From assembly GCA_016901395.1 (NCBI GenBank), contig JAEAMQ010000002.1, positions 18,367 to 82,366 on the forward strand: a stretch of 64,000 nucleotides of DNA, written 5' to 3'. The translations under genes were made by a program, and so were the position numbers. The stretch comes from Prevotella sp. Its GTDB lineage: Bacteria; Bacteroidota; Bacteroidia; Bacteroidales; Bacteroidaceae. Positions 21,869 to 31,152 of the stretch are shown in pieces; positions within the stretch are counted from its first letter, which is position 1, and the number at the start of each line of letters is the position of its first letter. The notes under the pieces are model-generated. The model searched no databases. It was not told the DNA's origin and worked only from the letters and a program-made list of their open reading frames with translations.

Positions 21869-23981
21869 CTATCTTGAGTTTGTTCAGATTCGGCGTTTCG
21901 ATGTTCAGCACGAAGGTGTCGCCCTCTATGCGCCATGTCACACGCACCTCGCCGTCGGCTCCCTGCGTGCTGCCCCGTGCCCAACGGATGTCGCCCACGG
22001 GCTTCGGCGACACCACTACGCTGTCGCCGCACACCTGTATGCCCACCAGGTCGTGTATGAGATGGTTGTTGATGTGGGCCAGCATGAAGTGGTTTCGGCT
22101 CGCGCCCTGTGCGGGGTCCCACTGTTCGGCCAGAGTGGTCATGCCCTGCCTGATCTGGTAACCGTAGCCTGGCAGACTGTCGTGGTTGAGCATCGTGTAG
22201 AGCAGTTCCTGCTGATGATGGTCGATGAGCACGCGGAAGAGATAGGGTGTGCCGATGTCGCCCGTGGTGAGGCGGTTGCCATGGCGGTGGATATCGTCGA
22301 CCAGACGCTGCAACAGTTCATCCTTTTGTCGCTCCGGATAGAGCCCCAGGTCGAGGGCTATGGCCAGCGAGGCCTGGCTCTTTAGCTCGAAATGGGCGAT
22401 GAAGGCCGCCCGTATGCTGTCGGCACGGGCGGTGAGTCCGGCCAGCTTTGTCCACAGATAATAGTGGGCCGTGGTCACCAGGGGCACGGGTGTGTTCTTG
22501 GCAAAGCCAGCGCGGCTGCCGTCGTAGTCATACCAGTCGCCCAGCCCCATGCTGAGGATATAGGCGCTGTCACGGGTGGCCAGATACTCGGTATAGCGGC
22601 GTATGGGGCCGGCATACTGCCTCAGCAGGCTGTCGTCGCCATAGCGTTGCCGGTAGATATGGGGCAGAGCCACCAGCGCTCCTCCCCACTCCGGCGACTC
22701 CTGGAAGGGCGGTGCCCATGCGCCCTCGAAGGTAATGTATTCGGGAGCAATCTCAGGCATGGCTCCGTCGGCATGCTGGGCGTCGGCCATGAGCTGCATG
22801 GTCTGTGCCACCATCGACCGGCATTCGTAGTTATCCATCAGCCCCGGGGCGTTGAGCCAGTCTTGTTCGAGCCATCCCAACTTCTCGCGATGGGGGCAGT
22901 CGGTCCACACATGCTGCCAGTTGCTGCGTATGGCAGCATCGATAATGGCATGGGTTCGGTTCAGCCGCTCGTCGCTGCAGGCAAATGAGCCGGTGCGCGG
23001 AGCGGCATTGCTGATGAAGCAAGAGTGCAGACTGTCGACCACGGGGAGCCCCTGCGGATTGGCGTCGCCCGCTGCCACCGCTCCCATCAGCTGGATATAA
23101 CGGAAGCCATAATAGCTGAAGTGGGGCTGAAAGGTCTCCTGCCCCTCGCCCTTAAGCGTGAAGACGTAGTAGTGCGGACTGCCGGTCTGCTTCTGACTCA
23201 CCTGTCCGTCGGGCCTCAAGGTCTCGCCCACCACCACCTTCACCTGCTGACCGCGACGGCCGCGAAGTGTGACGCGCGGCATGCCGGCCAGGTTCTGGCC
23301 CATGTCGAACACCATGCCCGGCAACCTCCGGGCCACACCATAGGTGGCATAAAGGGTGACCGGGCAGGACAACTGTGGCCGCAACTGCCCCTCTGGGGGC
23401 GTCTGCACCACCACGGGATGCCAGCCGTCGGTCTGTGTGCGGTCGATGTCTTCGCCGCCGAAGAGGCTGTTATAGGTCACCTCGCTGCGCTTCCATGCCC
23501 ATGAGCGGTCGCTCACCAGCGTCGCTTGCGAGCCGTCTCGATAAGTGATGTGCATGCGGAGGAGCAGGGTGAGAGGGCCGAAATTGCTCTTCAGCTTATG
23601 GTATCGCCGTCCCCGCTCATGGTAGAAGCCATTGCCGAGGAGCACTTCCAGCCGGTGCGCGCCCTTGCCCATGACGGGCGTGAGGTCGTAGGTGTTGTAG
23701 AAGACGGTCTTGCGATAGTCGCTCCAGGCAGGGGCCATGAGGTCGTGTCCGAACTTCTTTCCGTCCACATAGAGCTCGTATGCGCCCAGCCCACACACCG
23801 TGATCATCACATCTTTCACGGCCCGGCGGCAGCGGATATCGCGCCCCACGACAATGCTTCTGTCGGCCAGCGAGTCGTCTTTGTCGGTCGTGGCACCTAT
23901 CCATTGGGCATCGCCGAAGGCATCATCGGCCAGGGCCGACAGGCTCAGCAGGCTCAGCAATATGACCCATAACGCTCTCAT
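21795..23981 (-). CDS. GH78 alpha-L-rhamnosidase
   Basis: This 728-residue secreted protein has an N-terminal jelly-roll ('CGLGAYELYVDGKKFG', 'LLGNGFYHERG'), a rhamnosidase concanavalin-like domain and an (alpha/alpha)6 barrel. The block 'TDCPHREKLGWLEQDW' corresponds to the GH78 region with the catalytic acid and substrate-binding acidic residues, and 'MGLGDWYDYDG' is another family signature. It should release terminal alpha-L-rhamnose; BT1001 is the RG-II precedent. The stop-start junction with the upstream GH143/GH142-like gene is a 4-base overlap, so the two are translationally coupled. Confidence 0.92.
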   Translation of the reverse strand: MRALWVILLSLLSLSALADDAFGDAQWIGATTDKDDSLADRSIVVGRDIRCRRAVKDVMITVCGLGAYELYVDGKKFGHDLMAPAWSDYRKTVFYNTYDLTPVMGKGAHRLEVLLGNGFYHERGRRYHKLKSNFGPLTLLLRMHITYRDGSQATLVSDRSWAWKRSEVTYNSLFGGEDIDRTQTDGWHPVVVQTPPEGQLRPQLSCPVTLYATYGVARRLPGMVFDMGQNLAGMPRVTLRGRRGQQVKVVVGETLRPDGQVSQKQTGSPHYYVFTLKGEGQETFQPHFSYYGFRYIQLMGAVAAGDANPQGLPVVDSLHSCFISNAAPRTGSFACSDERLNRTHAIIDAAIRSNWQHVWTDCPHREKLGWLEQDWLNAPGLMDNYECRSMVAQTMQLMADAQHADGAMPEIAPEYITFEGAWAPPFQESPEWGGALVALPHIYRQRYGDDSLLRQYAGPIRRYTEYLATRDSAYILSMGLGDWYDYDGSRAGFAKNTPVPLVTTAHYYLWTKLAGLTARADSIRAAFIAHFELKSQASLAIALDLGLYPERQKDELLQRLVDDIHRHGNRLTTGDIGTPYLFRVLIDHHQQELLYTMLNHDSLPGYGYQIRQGMTTLAEQWDPAQGASRNHFMLAHINNHLIHDLVGIQVCGDSVVVSPKPVGDIRWARGSTQGADGEVRVTWRIEGDTFVLNIETPNLNKLKIDEEEINRFCARRHLRLQCKSVGTE

Positions 23982-26900
23982 GGCAGCTGCACCGTTAGTC
24001 GTCCCAGGTCACGACAGCTGGCCAAGGGCTTGCCGTCCACCCATAGTGTCAGGCCCTTTCCGGCATGATAGCGTGCCCCGTCTTTGTCCCAGACGATGGC
24101 GAGGGTATGTCCGTGGTAACGTATATTATCCACACAGAAGTAATCCCACTTGTCCTTGGGCAGCAAAGGGTTCACCTCAAGCACGTTGTCGGCCCTCGGA
24201 CGCAACCCGCAAAGGCCCGTCACCACAAGGTCGTTGAACGTGGAATGGTTATAATAGCGGCTGCGCTCCTGGTCGCCCTTGAGCCAGTAGCCCGTCTGTT
24301 CGTCCAGATATTCGCCAATATAGGGCTTGCCCCGATGGGTCTGGCTCTGCACATATTTTTCAAGTTCGGCAAAGTAGAGACTGTCGGTGACCGTGGGCTG
24401 CCGGTAGTTGTTCAGGTAGTTGGCCATGGCTGTGAGGGTCTGCGCCGTGGCAAAAGGCCACACGGCACCGTCCCACTCGCATTTGCCCACGCCATGGGTG
24501 CGGAAGGCCGGATGGCGCTGCTCGGCCGTCGTCTGTCCGTAGGGAGCCGAAAAACCCTTGGCGTCGGCAGCCTGCAGCCAGGCCGCTCCATAGCGCACGT
24601 CGTCGTCGGGCAGGTTGAAATACCAGGGAAGAAAGCCTATCGCCTCTCTCACCTGGGCAAAACGGCCATCGGGATAGCGCACCTCGAAGAAGCGGGCAGA
24701 GTCGTTCCACAGGGTGGTCTGCACGAGTTGTTTCAGGGTGTCGGCCTTCAGGGTGTACAGACGGGCCGTCGCCGCGTCGCCGGAAAGCGTCGCGATGTGG
24801 GCCAGAGCACGGGCATTGCCATACATATAGCTGTTGATCGAGGGGCGTGCGTTCTTCTCCCGTCGGCCCCCGCTGATGGTTTCTTCCATGGCATCGCGCA
24901 CATCATACTGCCAATAGAGGGGTGGCGTATGGGCATCGGCACCGTTCCAGCGATGGCCGTCCCACAAGCTGTATTCGCGCATGAGGTCGGGCAGCAGGGC
25001 CACCACGCTGTCGCGGCGCCCGTCCACCAGGTATTTGTCCCACACGCTGGCCGCCAGCCAACTGCTGTAGGCACTGAGTTTCTTCATCGGACCGCCGTCG
25101 TTGCCACGCAGCCACGTGCGTATGGTCTGGTCCATATATTCGGGATGGCGCAGCCAGCGCCCCTCATGAATGTGATGTCCCAGGGCCGATGAGATGAGGT
25201 TATACTTGTCGGCATAGTTGCGTGGAACCAGAAACTCGGTCATGGCATAGCCCACCGGCGTCTGCTCGATGTGCTTGCGCAGTGTCCACCAGCGGTAGTA
25301 CCACATCTGTTCGAAGCTCTTGTCCGGCGCGTCGAACAGCGGCACGTAGGCCTTCATCCACGTCCAGGCCTCGCTGTTGGGGATGGCCTGCACCACGTTT
25401 TCATCCTCCATGCCGTTGAAGTAGTCCACATAGTGCTTGTAATCGTCGGCCGAGAGCAGGGCGTTGCCCCCGTCTGTCATGCCGTCGGTGGTCTTGAAGT
25501 GGGCTATGCGGTACACGGCCAGCGTGTCGCTGTCGCCCGCATGGTCGAGCGTGCCATACCAGTCGGCCGGCGTGTCGACCGTGGGGAAGGTGCGCATCTC
25601 GCCTGTCCGGAACAGGATGCGGCTGAACTGCTTCACCGGAGCGAAGAAGATGCCCTTGCCCACAGGCTTTCCATTGCACGACACCTCTATCATCCGGCGG
25701 GCCACCGACAGGTGAGCCGTGAGATGATAGGTCTCTCCGGGGCGATAGGTCATGAGCTTGGAATAGCGGGCTCCGGTCTTCAACCGCACGATGCCCTCGG
25801 GCGTAAGCTCCAGCCGTGAGGCCGCCACGCCGTTGTCATCCACAAACTCCACCTGCAGCGTTCCGTTGCCATTCTGGGCTGCCTGCAGATCGAAGTCGAC
25901 TGTCAGGTCGGCCGTTGGGCGCACCAGACGGTCCACACGGCAGTAGTCGAAGGGGTCGGCATCGCTCAGGGTGAGCCATGATCCGTCGAGCCCCACTGGG
26001 GCCATGCGCGGCGAATAGATGTTCCATTGCCGCAGGTCGGACAGTGCGTGGCAGCGCGCAAAGTCGTCGTCAGCCTGCCCATGGGCCTCGGTGAGCACAG
26101 GTACAGGGATGTGAGCCACCCACATGTCTTCCTTGTTCATCGAATAGGTGACCCACAGGTCGCTGTCACGGGGCTCACCATTGCCCTCCTGAATGCCACG
26201 CACATACTGCGGCCCACGGCTCTTGTAGTTGCCGCCATAACGCATCGGGGGCACCTCGCCGCACACCAGGTTGAGCGTGGTGTAGTTCAGGCCGTCGCGA
26301 CTGAGCGAGATGGCCAGTGGCCATCGGAACTCCGAGGGGTTGTACACCGTGGCATAGCTGCCGTCGGAAAGGCGTTGTCCCCATATCTTGGCATTGCTGT
26401 TGACAAATCCTTTGGCACGCTCCACGGGCTGCATCCACGTGCGTCCGCCATCCGATGAGATAGAGGTGAGGGCGTGTTTCCACAGCGCCACCAGGCGTCC
26501 GTCGGGCAGCGTATAGTCGTTATAGGCCTTATAGTCCTCGTGCAACGGTATCAATGGGTCGTTGCGGTCGGCCTCTTCCACCCACTGCATGCGTATGCGA
26601 GGGTTGGCAAGTATCTCCTCACAGGCTTTTCTCAGATGGCGGTCGCCCTGCCTGTAGTGAGGAAAGTCGGTGTTGCGGGCACTGAATCCGTGGTTGTAAT
26701 AGATGAAATAGATCTTGCCCAGTGTGCCGTCGTCCTTCACCTCGCGGATGACACGGCCGATGCCGTTGCCGTCGTTGTTGTGGTCTTTAGGGTTCAGACA
26801 CACGCCGTAGGCACCGAGGGCATAGAGCCGTCCCTCGCTGCTGACATACCATCCCATGCGCTGATGCATCACGGCAATGAGGTTATGGGCCACACCTTCC

Positions 26901-27322
26901 ACGCCTTCCTTGGTGAATCCCTCGGGCACCTTGTACTCCGGAAAGAGCTTCACGGGGTCAGACCAGCGGTAACCATCGGCCGACACCTGCATGTTGGTGT
27001 GAGAGGGCGGCACCTGTTCGTCGGCCACATCACACAGGTAGTGCACGTAGAACCGGCCGTGCCAATAGGCCATCATGGGCTGATGGTTATAGGTCCAGCC
27101 GCCGCCATTGGCCACCGAGGGATGCTCACGGTTGGCCCGCAGAATCTGGATGTTGTGCACTCCCACCACCGGCGACAGCGCGCCGTCGTGGCGATTGGGG
27201 TCACTGAGTTCGGTGCCGGTGTAGCGTACCAGGGTCTGGGCCGTAGCCGTCAGGGGGACCACAGCCGCCGAAAGCCACCAAAAGAGGATATGGAAAAAAC
27301 GTCTTGCGTTCATCGTCTGCAT
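23978..27322 (-). CDS. GH143-GH142-like bifunctional enzyme (DHA hydrolase + beta-L-arabinofuranosidase)
   Basis: The 1114-residue secreted protein has a sialidase-like propeller N-terminal half (about 40-430, with 'SSDGGRTWMQP' as an Asp-box-like motif), a small beta-sandwich (about 440-600) and an (alpha/alpha)6 barrel C-terminal half (about 650-1060, 'HTPPLYWQYDVRDAMEE', 'GVGKCEWDGAVWPFATAQT'). Length and domain order match B. thetaiotaomicron BT1020, in which the GH143 domain removes Dha (3-deoxy-lyxo-heptulosaric acid) and GH142 removes beta-L-arabinofuranose from RG-II. As Dha occurs essentially only in RG-II among plant glycans, this is the strongest pointer to the locus substrate. The first ATG at 27322 gives a good signal peptide. 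Confidence 0.82.
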   Translation of the reverse strand: MQTMNARRFFHILFWWLSAAVVPLTATAQTLVRYTGTELSDPNRHDGALSPVVGVHNIQILRANREHPSVANGGGWTYNHQPMMAYWHGRFYVHYLCDVADEQVPPSHTNMQVSADGYRWSDPVKLFPEYKVPEGFTKEGVEGVAHNLIAVMHQRMGWYVSSEGRLYALGAYGVCLNPKDHNNDGNGIGRVIREVKDDGTLGKIYFIYYNHGFSARNTDFPHYRQGDRHLRKACEEILANPRIRMQWVEEADRNDPLIPLHEDYKAYNDYTLPDGRLVALWKHALTSISSDGGRTWMQPVERAKGFVNSNAKIWGQRLSDGSYATVYNPSEFRWPLAISLSRDGLNYTTLNLVCGEVPPMRYGGNYKSRGPQYVRGIQEGNGEPRDSDLWVTYSMNKEDMWVAHIPVPVLTEAHGQADDDFARCHALSDLRQWNIYSPRMAPVGLDGSWLTLSDADPFDYCRVDRLVRPTADLTVDFDLQAAQNGNGTLQVEFVDDNGVAASRLELTPEGIVRLKTGARYSKLMTYRPGETYHLTAHLSVARRMIEVSCNGKPVGKGIFFAPVKQFSRILFRTGEMRTFPTVDTPADWYGTLDHAGDSDTLAVYRIAHFKTTDGMTDGGNALLSADDYKHYVDYFNGMEDENVVQAIPNSEAWTWMKAYVPLFDAPDKSFEQMWYYRWWTLRKHIEQTPVGYAMTEFLVPRNYADKYNLISSALGHHIHEGRWLRHPEYMDQTIRTWLRGNDGGPMKKLSAYSSWLAASVWDKYLVDGRRDSVVALLPDLMREYSLWDGHRWNGADAHTPPLYWQYDVRDAMEETISGGRREKNARPSINSYMYGNARALAHIATLSGDAATARLYTLKADTLKQLVQTTLWNDSARFFEVRYPDGRFAQVREAIGFLPWYFNLPDDDVRYGAAWLQAADAKGFSAPYGQTTAEQRHPAFRTHGVGKCEWDGAVWPFATAQTLTAMANYLNNYRQPTVTDSLYFAELEKYVQSQTHRGKPYIGEYLDEQTGYWLKGDQERSRYYNHSTFNDLVVTGLCGLRPRADNVLEVNPLLPKDKWDYFCVDNIRYHGHTLAIVWDKDGARYHAGKGLTLWVDGKPLASCRDLGRLTVQLP

Positions 27323-27336
27323 TTGTTAGGGGTTGT

Positions 27337-28242
27337 TTATTTCTTCAACAGCTGTCTCACCAGGCGGCGGGGTGCCTTGAATATGGTGCCATGCTTGTGC
27401 AGAGGCGGCACCGAAACCCGCTGGGTAAAGTCTTCGAAATGAATGAAGTCGCGGGTTTTCTGCGCCCCGAAGTCCTTGGTACGGTAGCGGTCGTAATAGA
27501 TCACGTAGTCACTGCCCACCCTGGACACCGAGGGACCTTCGGTAAACGACTCGGTGAAAGGAGCCGAGGGGGTGCTCCATGGCCCGTGTGGGTCGGTGGC
27601 AAAGCTCACCTTGATATTGCGCTCGTTGCGGGTATTGTCCTTCACCACCATCACATAGTCGCGCGGGCCACGCTTCAGCAGGGTGGCATCGATGACGCTA
27701 TAACCCGGATCCATGAGCAGGCGCGTTGGGGTAAAGGTACGAAAATCGCGTGTGGTGGTGTAATACAGCCGGTGATTATTGTTTTCTTCTTCGATGCCAC
27801 GGGCAAACTTTCCGGGTATGCACGAGGCCCAGACTATCATCGACTCGCCGCGCACGTCATCGTAAAACAGTTCGGGAGCCCACACGTTGACGGTGGTGGT
27901 GTCGGTCATGGTCTTAACAAAACGACTCTTACTCCAGTGCCGGAGGTCGCGGCTCTCGGCATAACCGAAGCCCAGATCGCCCCGCCAACTGCTTGTCCAC
28001 ACCAGGCGGAAGAGACCGTCGGGCGTACGGATGATGCTTGGATCGCGCATCACACGTTGCTGCCCCACGTCGGGATGCAGCCACACTCCGGGTATGCTGT
28101 CCCAGTGAAGGCCGTCTTCTGACCAGAGGAAACGCAGCCCTTCGTCGGCAGGTTCATGAAAGCTGGAATACACATAGCAGCTGGTGCTGCAAGAACTGAG
28201 TGCCATAACGGCAAGGAATAATATAGAGTATAGAATCTTCAT
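27337..28242 (-). CDS. GH43-like five-bladed propeller lipoprotein (probable arabinosidase)
   Basis: The 301-residue protein begins with a lipoprotein signal; the lipobox 'LSSC' puts the lipidated cysteine near residue 18. The rest is a five-bladed propeller of the GH43/GH62 type: 'RDPSIIRTPDG' supplies the first catalytic aspartate region, 'VWAPELFYD' the middle block and 'FTESFTEGPSVSRV' the probable acid. In B. thetaiotaomicron a GH43 gene, BT1021, lies beside the GH143/GH142 gene, as here. Release of alpha-L-arabinose from RG-II is the likely role. The start overlaps the preceding remnant by 4 bases and the next start lies 14 bases downstream. Confidence 0.8.
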   Translation of the reverse strand: MKILYSILFLAVMALSSCSTSCYVYSSFHEPADEGLRFLWSEDGLHWDSIPGVWLHPDVGQQRVMRDPSIIRTPDGLFRLVWTSSWRGDLGFGYAESRDLRHWSKSRFVKTMTDTTTVNVWAPELFYDDVRGESMIVWASCIPGKFARGIEEENNNHRLYYTTTRDFRTFTPTRLLMDPGYSVIDATLLKRGPRDYVMVVKDNTRNERNIKVSFATDPHGPWSTPSAPFTESFTEGPSVSRVGSDYVIYYDRYRTKDFGAQKTRDFIHFEDFTQRVSVPPLHKHGTIFKAPRRLVRQLLKK

Positions 28243-28661
28243 CGTCCTGCTTTAGCTTTGATGGTGTTGTTCACTTGCGGACCGTTATTTTCCCAGAGAT
28301 TGCCTGGTCCCACAGCATTCTTCAGGTATTTCCCGGCGAGCGTCCAGTTGTCGCGCACGGTGATATTGGAACTTCCCCCATCGGTATCAAGACAGAACCA
28401 CAGGTCGGGGACGGGCACATACGACAGGTGGGCGATATCGCGCACCACATTCTCGCTGATCACTGTGCCCGGCTGGTTGCCCATGGTGTAGATACCGGCG
28501 CAGTCATACACATGGCGGTACTCGCGTGCCGCCCGAATGGCATCGGGCAGTGTCTCGGGTGAGTCTGGCACAACATACATCACGGTGTCTGCCGCCCCCA
28601 CATGAAGGCTGCACCACAACCCAACAAAAGATAAAAGTATATGAAAAAGCCGCAGTCTCAT
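28239..28661 (-). pseudogene. Collapsed GH141-type beta-helix glycosidase (N- and C-terminal ends joined)
   Basis: Only 140 codons remain. Residues 1-24 are a signal peptide, 'PDSPETLPDAIRAAREYR' looks like the start of a GH141-type right-handed beta-helix protein, and the rest ('CAGIYTMGNQPGTVISENVV', then 'DGGSSNITVRDNW') looks like its last 90 or so residues. Family members are around 600 residues, so several hundred codons of the catalytic helix are missing, with an apparent junction near 28515. The frame is kept through the junction and the 4-base overlap with the GH43 gene survives, so the remnant can still couple translation downstream. GH141 in B. thetaiotaomicron (BT1002) is an alpha-L-fucosidase for RG-II chain A. 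A naturally short beta-helix protein is the alternative. Confidence 0.65.
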
Positions 28662-28787
28662 CTATGATTCGTTTAAAGAATAGACGAAACAACGGCTCAG
28701 ATGTAATCATTAGGAGCCCCTATACACCACATTTCTCATAACAACAACAGTGGTTCCGGCATTTTATCTTGTTGCCACCATTGCCTT

Positions 28788-29024
28788 TTAGCAGCATGAG
28801 TATGCCACTATGGTCTGGTCAAATGTCCGAAAATGATGGGGGCAATACTCCGTCTTGCCTGTCTTTTGTTGCCACAGGGCAAACACGTCGAGAGCCTCAT
28901 CGCTCAGTAGTACTTCCATCGGTTTGGCCCGATTCTCAGCCTTCAGGGGGGATATCCTGATATCAAAGCCGATATCTGACGTATCCTTACGGTTGTTGGC
29001 ATAGTAAATCTTATCAAGATGCAT
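28788..29024 (-). CDS. Short unrecognised reading frame, possibly a gene remnant
   Basis: A 78-codon frame from the ATG at 29024 (a TTG at 29048 would add 8 residues, and the frame stays open to a stop just upstream of 29070). It contains 'KIYYANNRKDTSD' and 'MEVLLSDEALDVFALWQ', which read like real protein rather than a shadow, but I do not recognise a family and see no ribosome binding site. The end is ragged ('AYSCC'). It may be a fragment of an inactivated mobile-element or phage gene; that is a guess. Confidence 0.25.
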   Translation of the reverse strand: MHLDKIYYANNRKDTSDIGFDIRISPLKAENRAKPMEVLLSDEALDVFALWQQKTGKTEYCPHHFRTFDQTIVAYSCC

Positions 29025-29312
29025 CAATGTAAGGAGAAACTGGAACAAGTAGCTCGCACTATTTTGAATTCATCGGACTCACGTTATTTAATCTACCCAC
29101 ATCTGAGCTCCCTATAGCCGCATCGACGCTTCATGAGATCGGTGGTGAAGGGGCTACGGAATATCTGTCATAGAAGGGCATACGTGGTGAAGCAAATACG
29201 CCGGAAATTACCTATGAAAATACTTGAAAGATCTTGTTCCAATTCCTTTAATAATCAAAAATTATCACCCACTCATCAAAATTCAGGCAAAAATGAGCCA
29301 GAAACAATTCGC

Positions 29313-29434
29313 TGATAATCAGAAACTTGTATTTATTTGACAAATAACGGTTTTGAGAATACTATCGAATCGCATCACGATTACTATCGAATCGCAAGAC
29401 GATGAAGGCCTTTTCGCAACACGAAAAAGGCCTT
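29313..29434. repeat. Repeat locus A: two 22-bp palindromic units with conserved flank and hairpin
   Basis: Two units of the form ATCG-N5-CGAT start at 29369 (centre CATCA) and 29391 (centre CAAGA), exactly 22 bases apart, joined by the 9-base linker TACTATCGA. The 56 bases upstream (29313-29368) align without gaps to those before locus C with 43 identities. Immediately downstream, 29407-29434 forms a hairpin with GGCCTTTT and AAAAAGGCC arms. The locus lies beyond the 3' end of the MATE gene. Confidence 0.8.
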
Positions 29435-29646
29435 ATCGACCTCAGAGAAAAGCAAAAAAAGCACTGAAAACAACCTTTTTCACCGCAAAGCACCTTCACA
29501 ATCAGGGTGGAAATCGTATTTCAAGCCGAAAAGAAGCGATTTTTACCGCTCATTCAGAAGATAGGAAAAACACGATAAACGATGAAGAAACTTTACATTT
29601 TTAAAGAGAAAGATAGAAAGCCTGAGACCAGAAAGGAGCACTCATC

Positions 29647-30990
29647 TCACGTCAGGCTCAACTTCCTGACCGTGTAATAGAAAACACTGCCGACCATGAT
29701 GCCGGTGATTGCCCATGTAATGGGATAAATAAGCAAGAGATGGACGAAACCGGGCCAGATGGGACAAACGAAAAACACCCACCCCAGGCGAAGGATACAA
29801 GTGCCGAAAATGGTGAGCAGGGCAGGCTCCAACGAATGACCAAATCCGCGCATCGTGGCTGAGGGGACATCATAAGTAGCAGCAATAGCCTGGAAAACCA
29901 AGACATACTCCATCCTCAGTTTGGCATAGTGCACAACCAAAGCATCGGCAGTAAACAAGGACAGTATGCCATCGGCGAAAGCCATAAACAAGACGTTGGC
30001 CATGATGCAGACCACCATTGCCGAAACCAAGCAAATCCAAAAAATACGCTTGCAGCGCTCCATCTGTCCGGCACCATAGTTTTGCCCCACGAAAGTGACT
30101 GATGCCCCACTGAAAGCGCTCATCAGGAAATAGCAATAACTCTCAAAGGTCTGTGCCACTGAAGCACCCGCAACAGCCGCCGATCCATAACCATTGATAG
30201 CACTCTGTACGAAGATATTGCTCAATGCAAAAACCATACTCTGTAATCCGGCCGGAACACCAATGTTCAGTATCTGCCTGAGTTCGGAAGAATAAATCCG
30301 GATATGATGTATACGCAAGCGGAAAGGTCCCGCCTCCCGACGCAACATCCACACGATGACAGCTGCACAGAAAAGATTGGCTATGTCGGTGGCTATGGCC
30401 ACACCGGCAACACTCATCTTAAAGACAACAACCAGAACAAGGTTGAGAATGGTATTGATGATGCCTGCCACAATGAGAACATACAGTGGCCGGCGGGTGT
30501 CTCCTTTGCTTCGGAGGATGGAGGCTCCGAAGTTATAGATCATGAAAAAAGGTGCACCGAGAAAATAGATGCGCAGGTAGAGAATGGCCTCTTCGATGAC
30601 ATTGGACGGTGTGCCCATCCAGCCCAACATGGGTCGGGCCACCAAGATGCCAACAATCAGAAGAAACACTCCACTGAACAAAGCCAACGCCGCCGTGGTA
30701 CAGACCGCCTGACGGATGCGTCTGAAGTCGCGCTGCCCGATGTGGTTGGCGATGATGACACTCGCCCCAACGGAGATGCCCACAAAAAAGTTGATCATCA
30801 GATTGATGAGAAAGGTGTTGGCACCCACCGCTGCCAATGCCTCGCTGCTGGCAAAACGCCCCACGACAGCGACATCGACAGAATTGAACAGCTGCTGAAG
30901 AATGCTGCTTGCGGCAAAAGGCATCGCAAATTTCACAATCTTGCCCACCAGCGGACCATGCAGCATATCTATTTCCTGGGGTTGGCTCAT
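29647..30990 (-). CDS. MATE family multidrug/metabolite exporter
   Basis: The 447-residue protein has about twelve hydrophobic helices in two similar halves. The N-terminal family block 'FAMPFAASSILQQLFNSVDV' is typical, with 'VVGRFASSEALAAVGA' and 'GASVIIANHIGQRD' following. MATE proteins export cationic drugs, bile salts or metabolites in exchange for Na+ or H+; the substrate cannot be read here. It is transcribed alone from a promoter-like box at 31022-31029 and separated from the SusD gene by a terminator. No link to glycan use is evident. Confidence 0.9.
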   Translation of the reverse strand: MSQPQEIDMLHGPLVGKIVKFAMPFAASSILQQLFNSVDVAVVGRFASSEALAAVGANTFLINLMINFFVGISVGASVIIANHIGQRDFRRIRQAVCTTAALALFSGVFLLIVGILVARPMLGWMGTPSNVIEEAILYLRIYFLGAPFFMIYNFGASILRSKGDTRRPLYVLIVAGIINTILNLVLVVVFKMSVAGVAIATDIANLFCAAVIVWMLRREAGPFRLRIHHIRIYSSELRQILNIGVPAGLQSMVFALSNIFVQSAINGYGSAAVAGASVAQTFESYCYFLMSAFSGASVTFVGQNYGAGQMERCKRIFWICLVSAMVVCIMANVLFMAFADGILSLFTADALVVHYAKLRMEYVLVFQAIAATYDVPSATMRGFGHSLEPALLTIFGTCILRLGWVFFVCPIWPGFVHLLLIYPITWAITGIMVGSVFYYTVRKLSLT

Positions 30991-31021
30991 TCTCTTTTCT
31001 ACTCAATCTTATATACAATTG

Positions 31022-31029
31022 CAAAGGTA
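31022..31029 (-). promoter_or_regulatory. Bacteroidetes-type -7 box for the MATE gene
   Basis: Reads TACCTTTG on the - strand, matching TAnnTTTG, 32 bases before the start codon. No good -33 TTTG was seen at the expected spacing. Confidence 0.5.
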
Positions 31030-31089
31030 CACCATTTTTCTGACATCTGAGTACCCCCCTTGCACTTTTCCCATCGTTGCCCCTGATAT

Positions 31090-31131
31090 GAAAAAAGAGG
31101 AGCACTTCCCCAAAAGGAAGGCCCCTCTTTA
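31090..31131 (-). terminator. Intrinsic terminator after the SusD-like gene
   Basis: On the - strand a stem with AAGAGG/CCTCTT and CCTTCC/GGAAG pairing, interrupted by a small mismatch, is followed by six T residues. It lies 22 bases after the SusD stop and upstream of the MATE promoter. Confidence 0.75.
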
Positions 31132-31152
31132 TAGTGGATACTCATCTTAGCA

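Larger units (their letters stand above)
28662..29646. other. Intergenic region between the PUL and the MATE gene
   Basis: About 1 kb, AT-richer than the flanking PUL. It holds the presumed promoter area of the - strand PUL operon (28662-28790, no convincing TAnnTTTG box seen), one small unrecognised reading frame (28788-29024) and the repeat element at 29313-29434. I saw no tRNA or other gene in the remainder. Confidence 0.6.

Noticed and set aside
29133..29604. Short + strand frames around repeat locus A
   Set aside because: They run through the repeat and hairpin and have no coding character.
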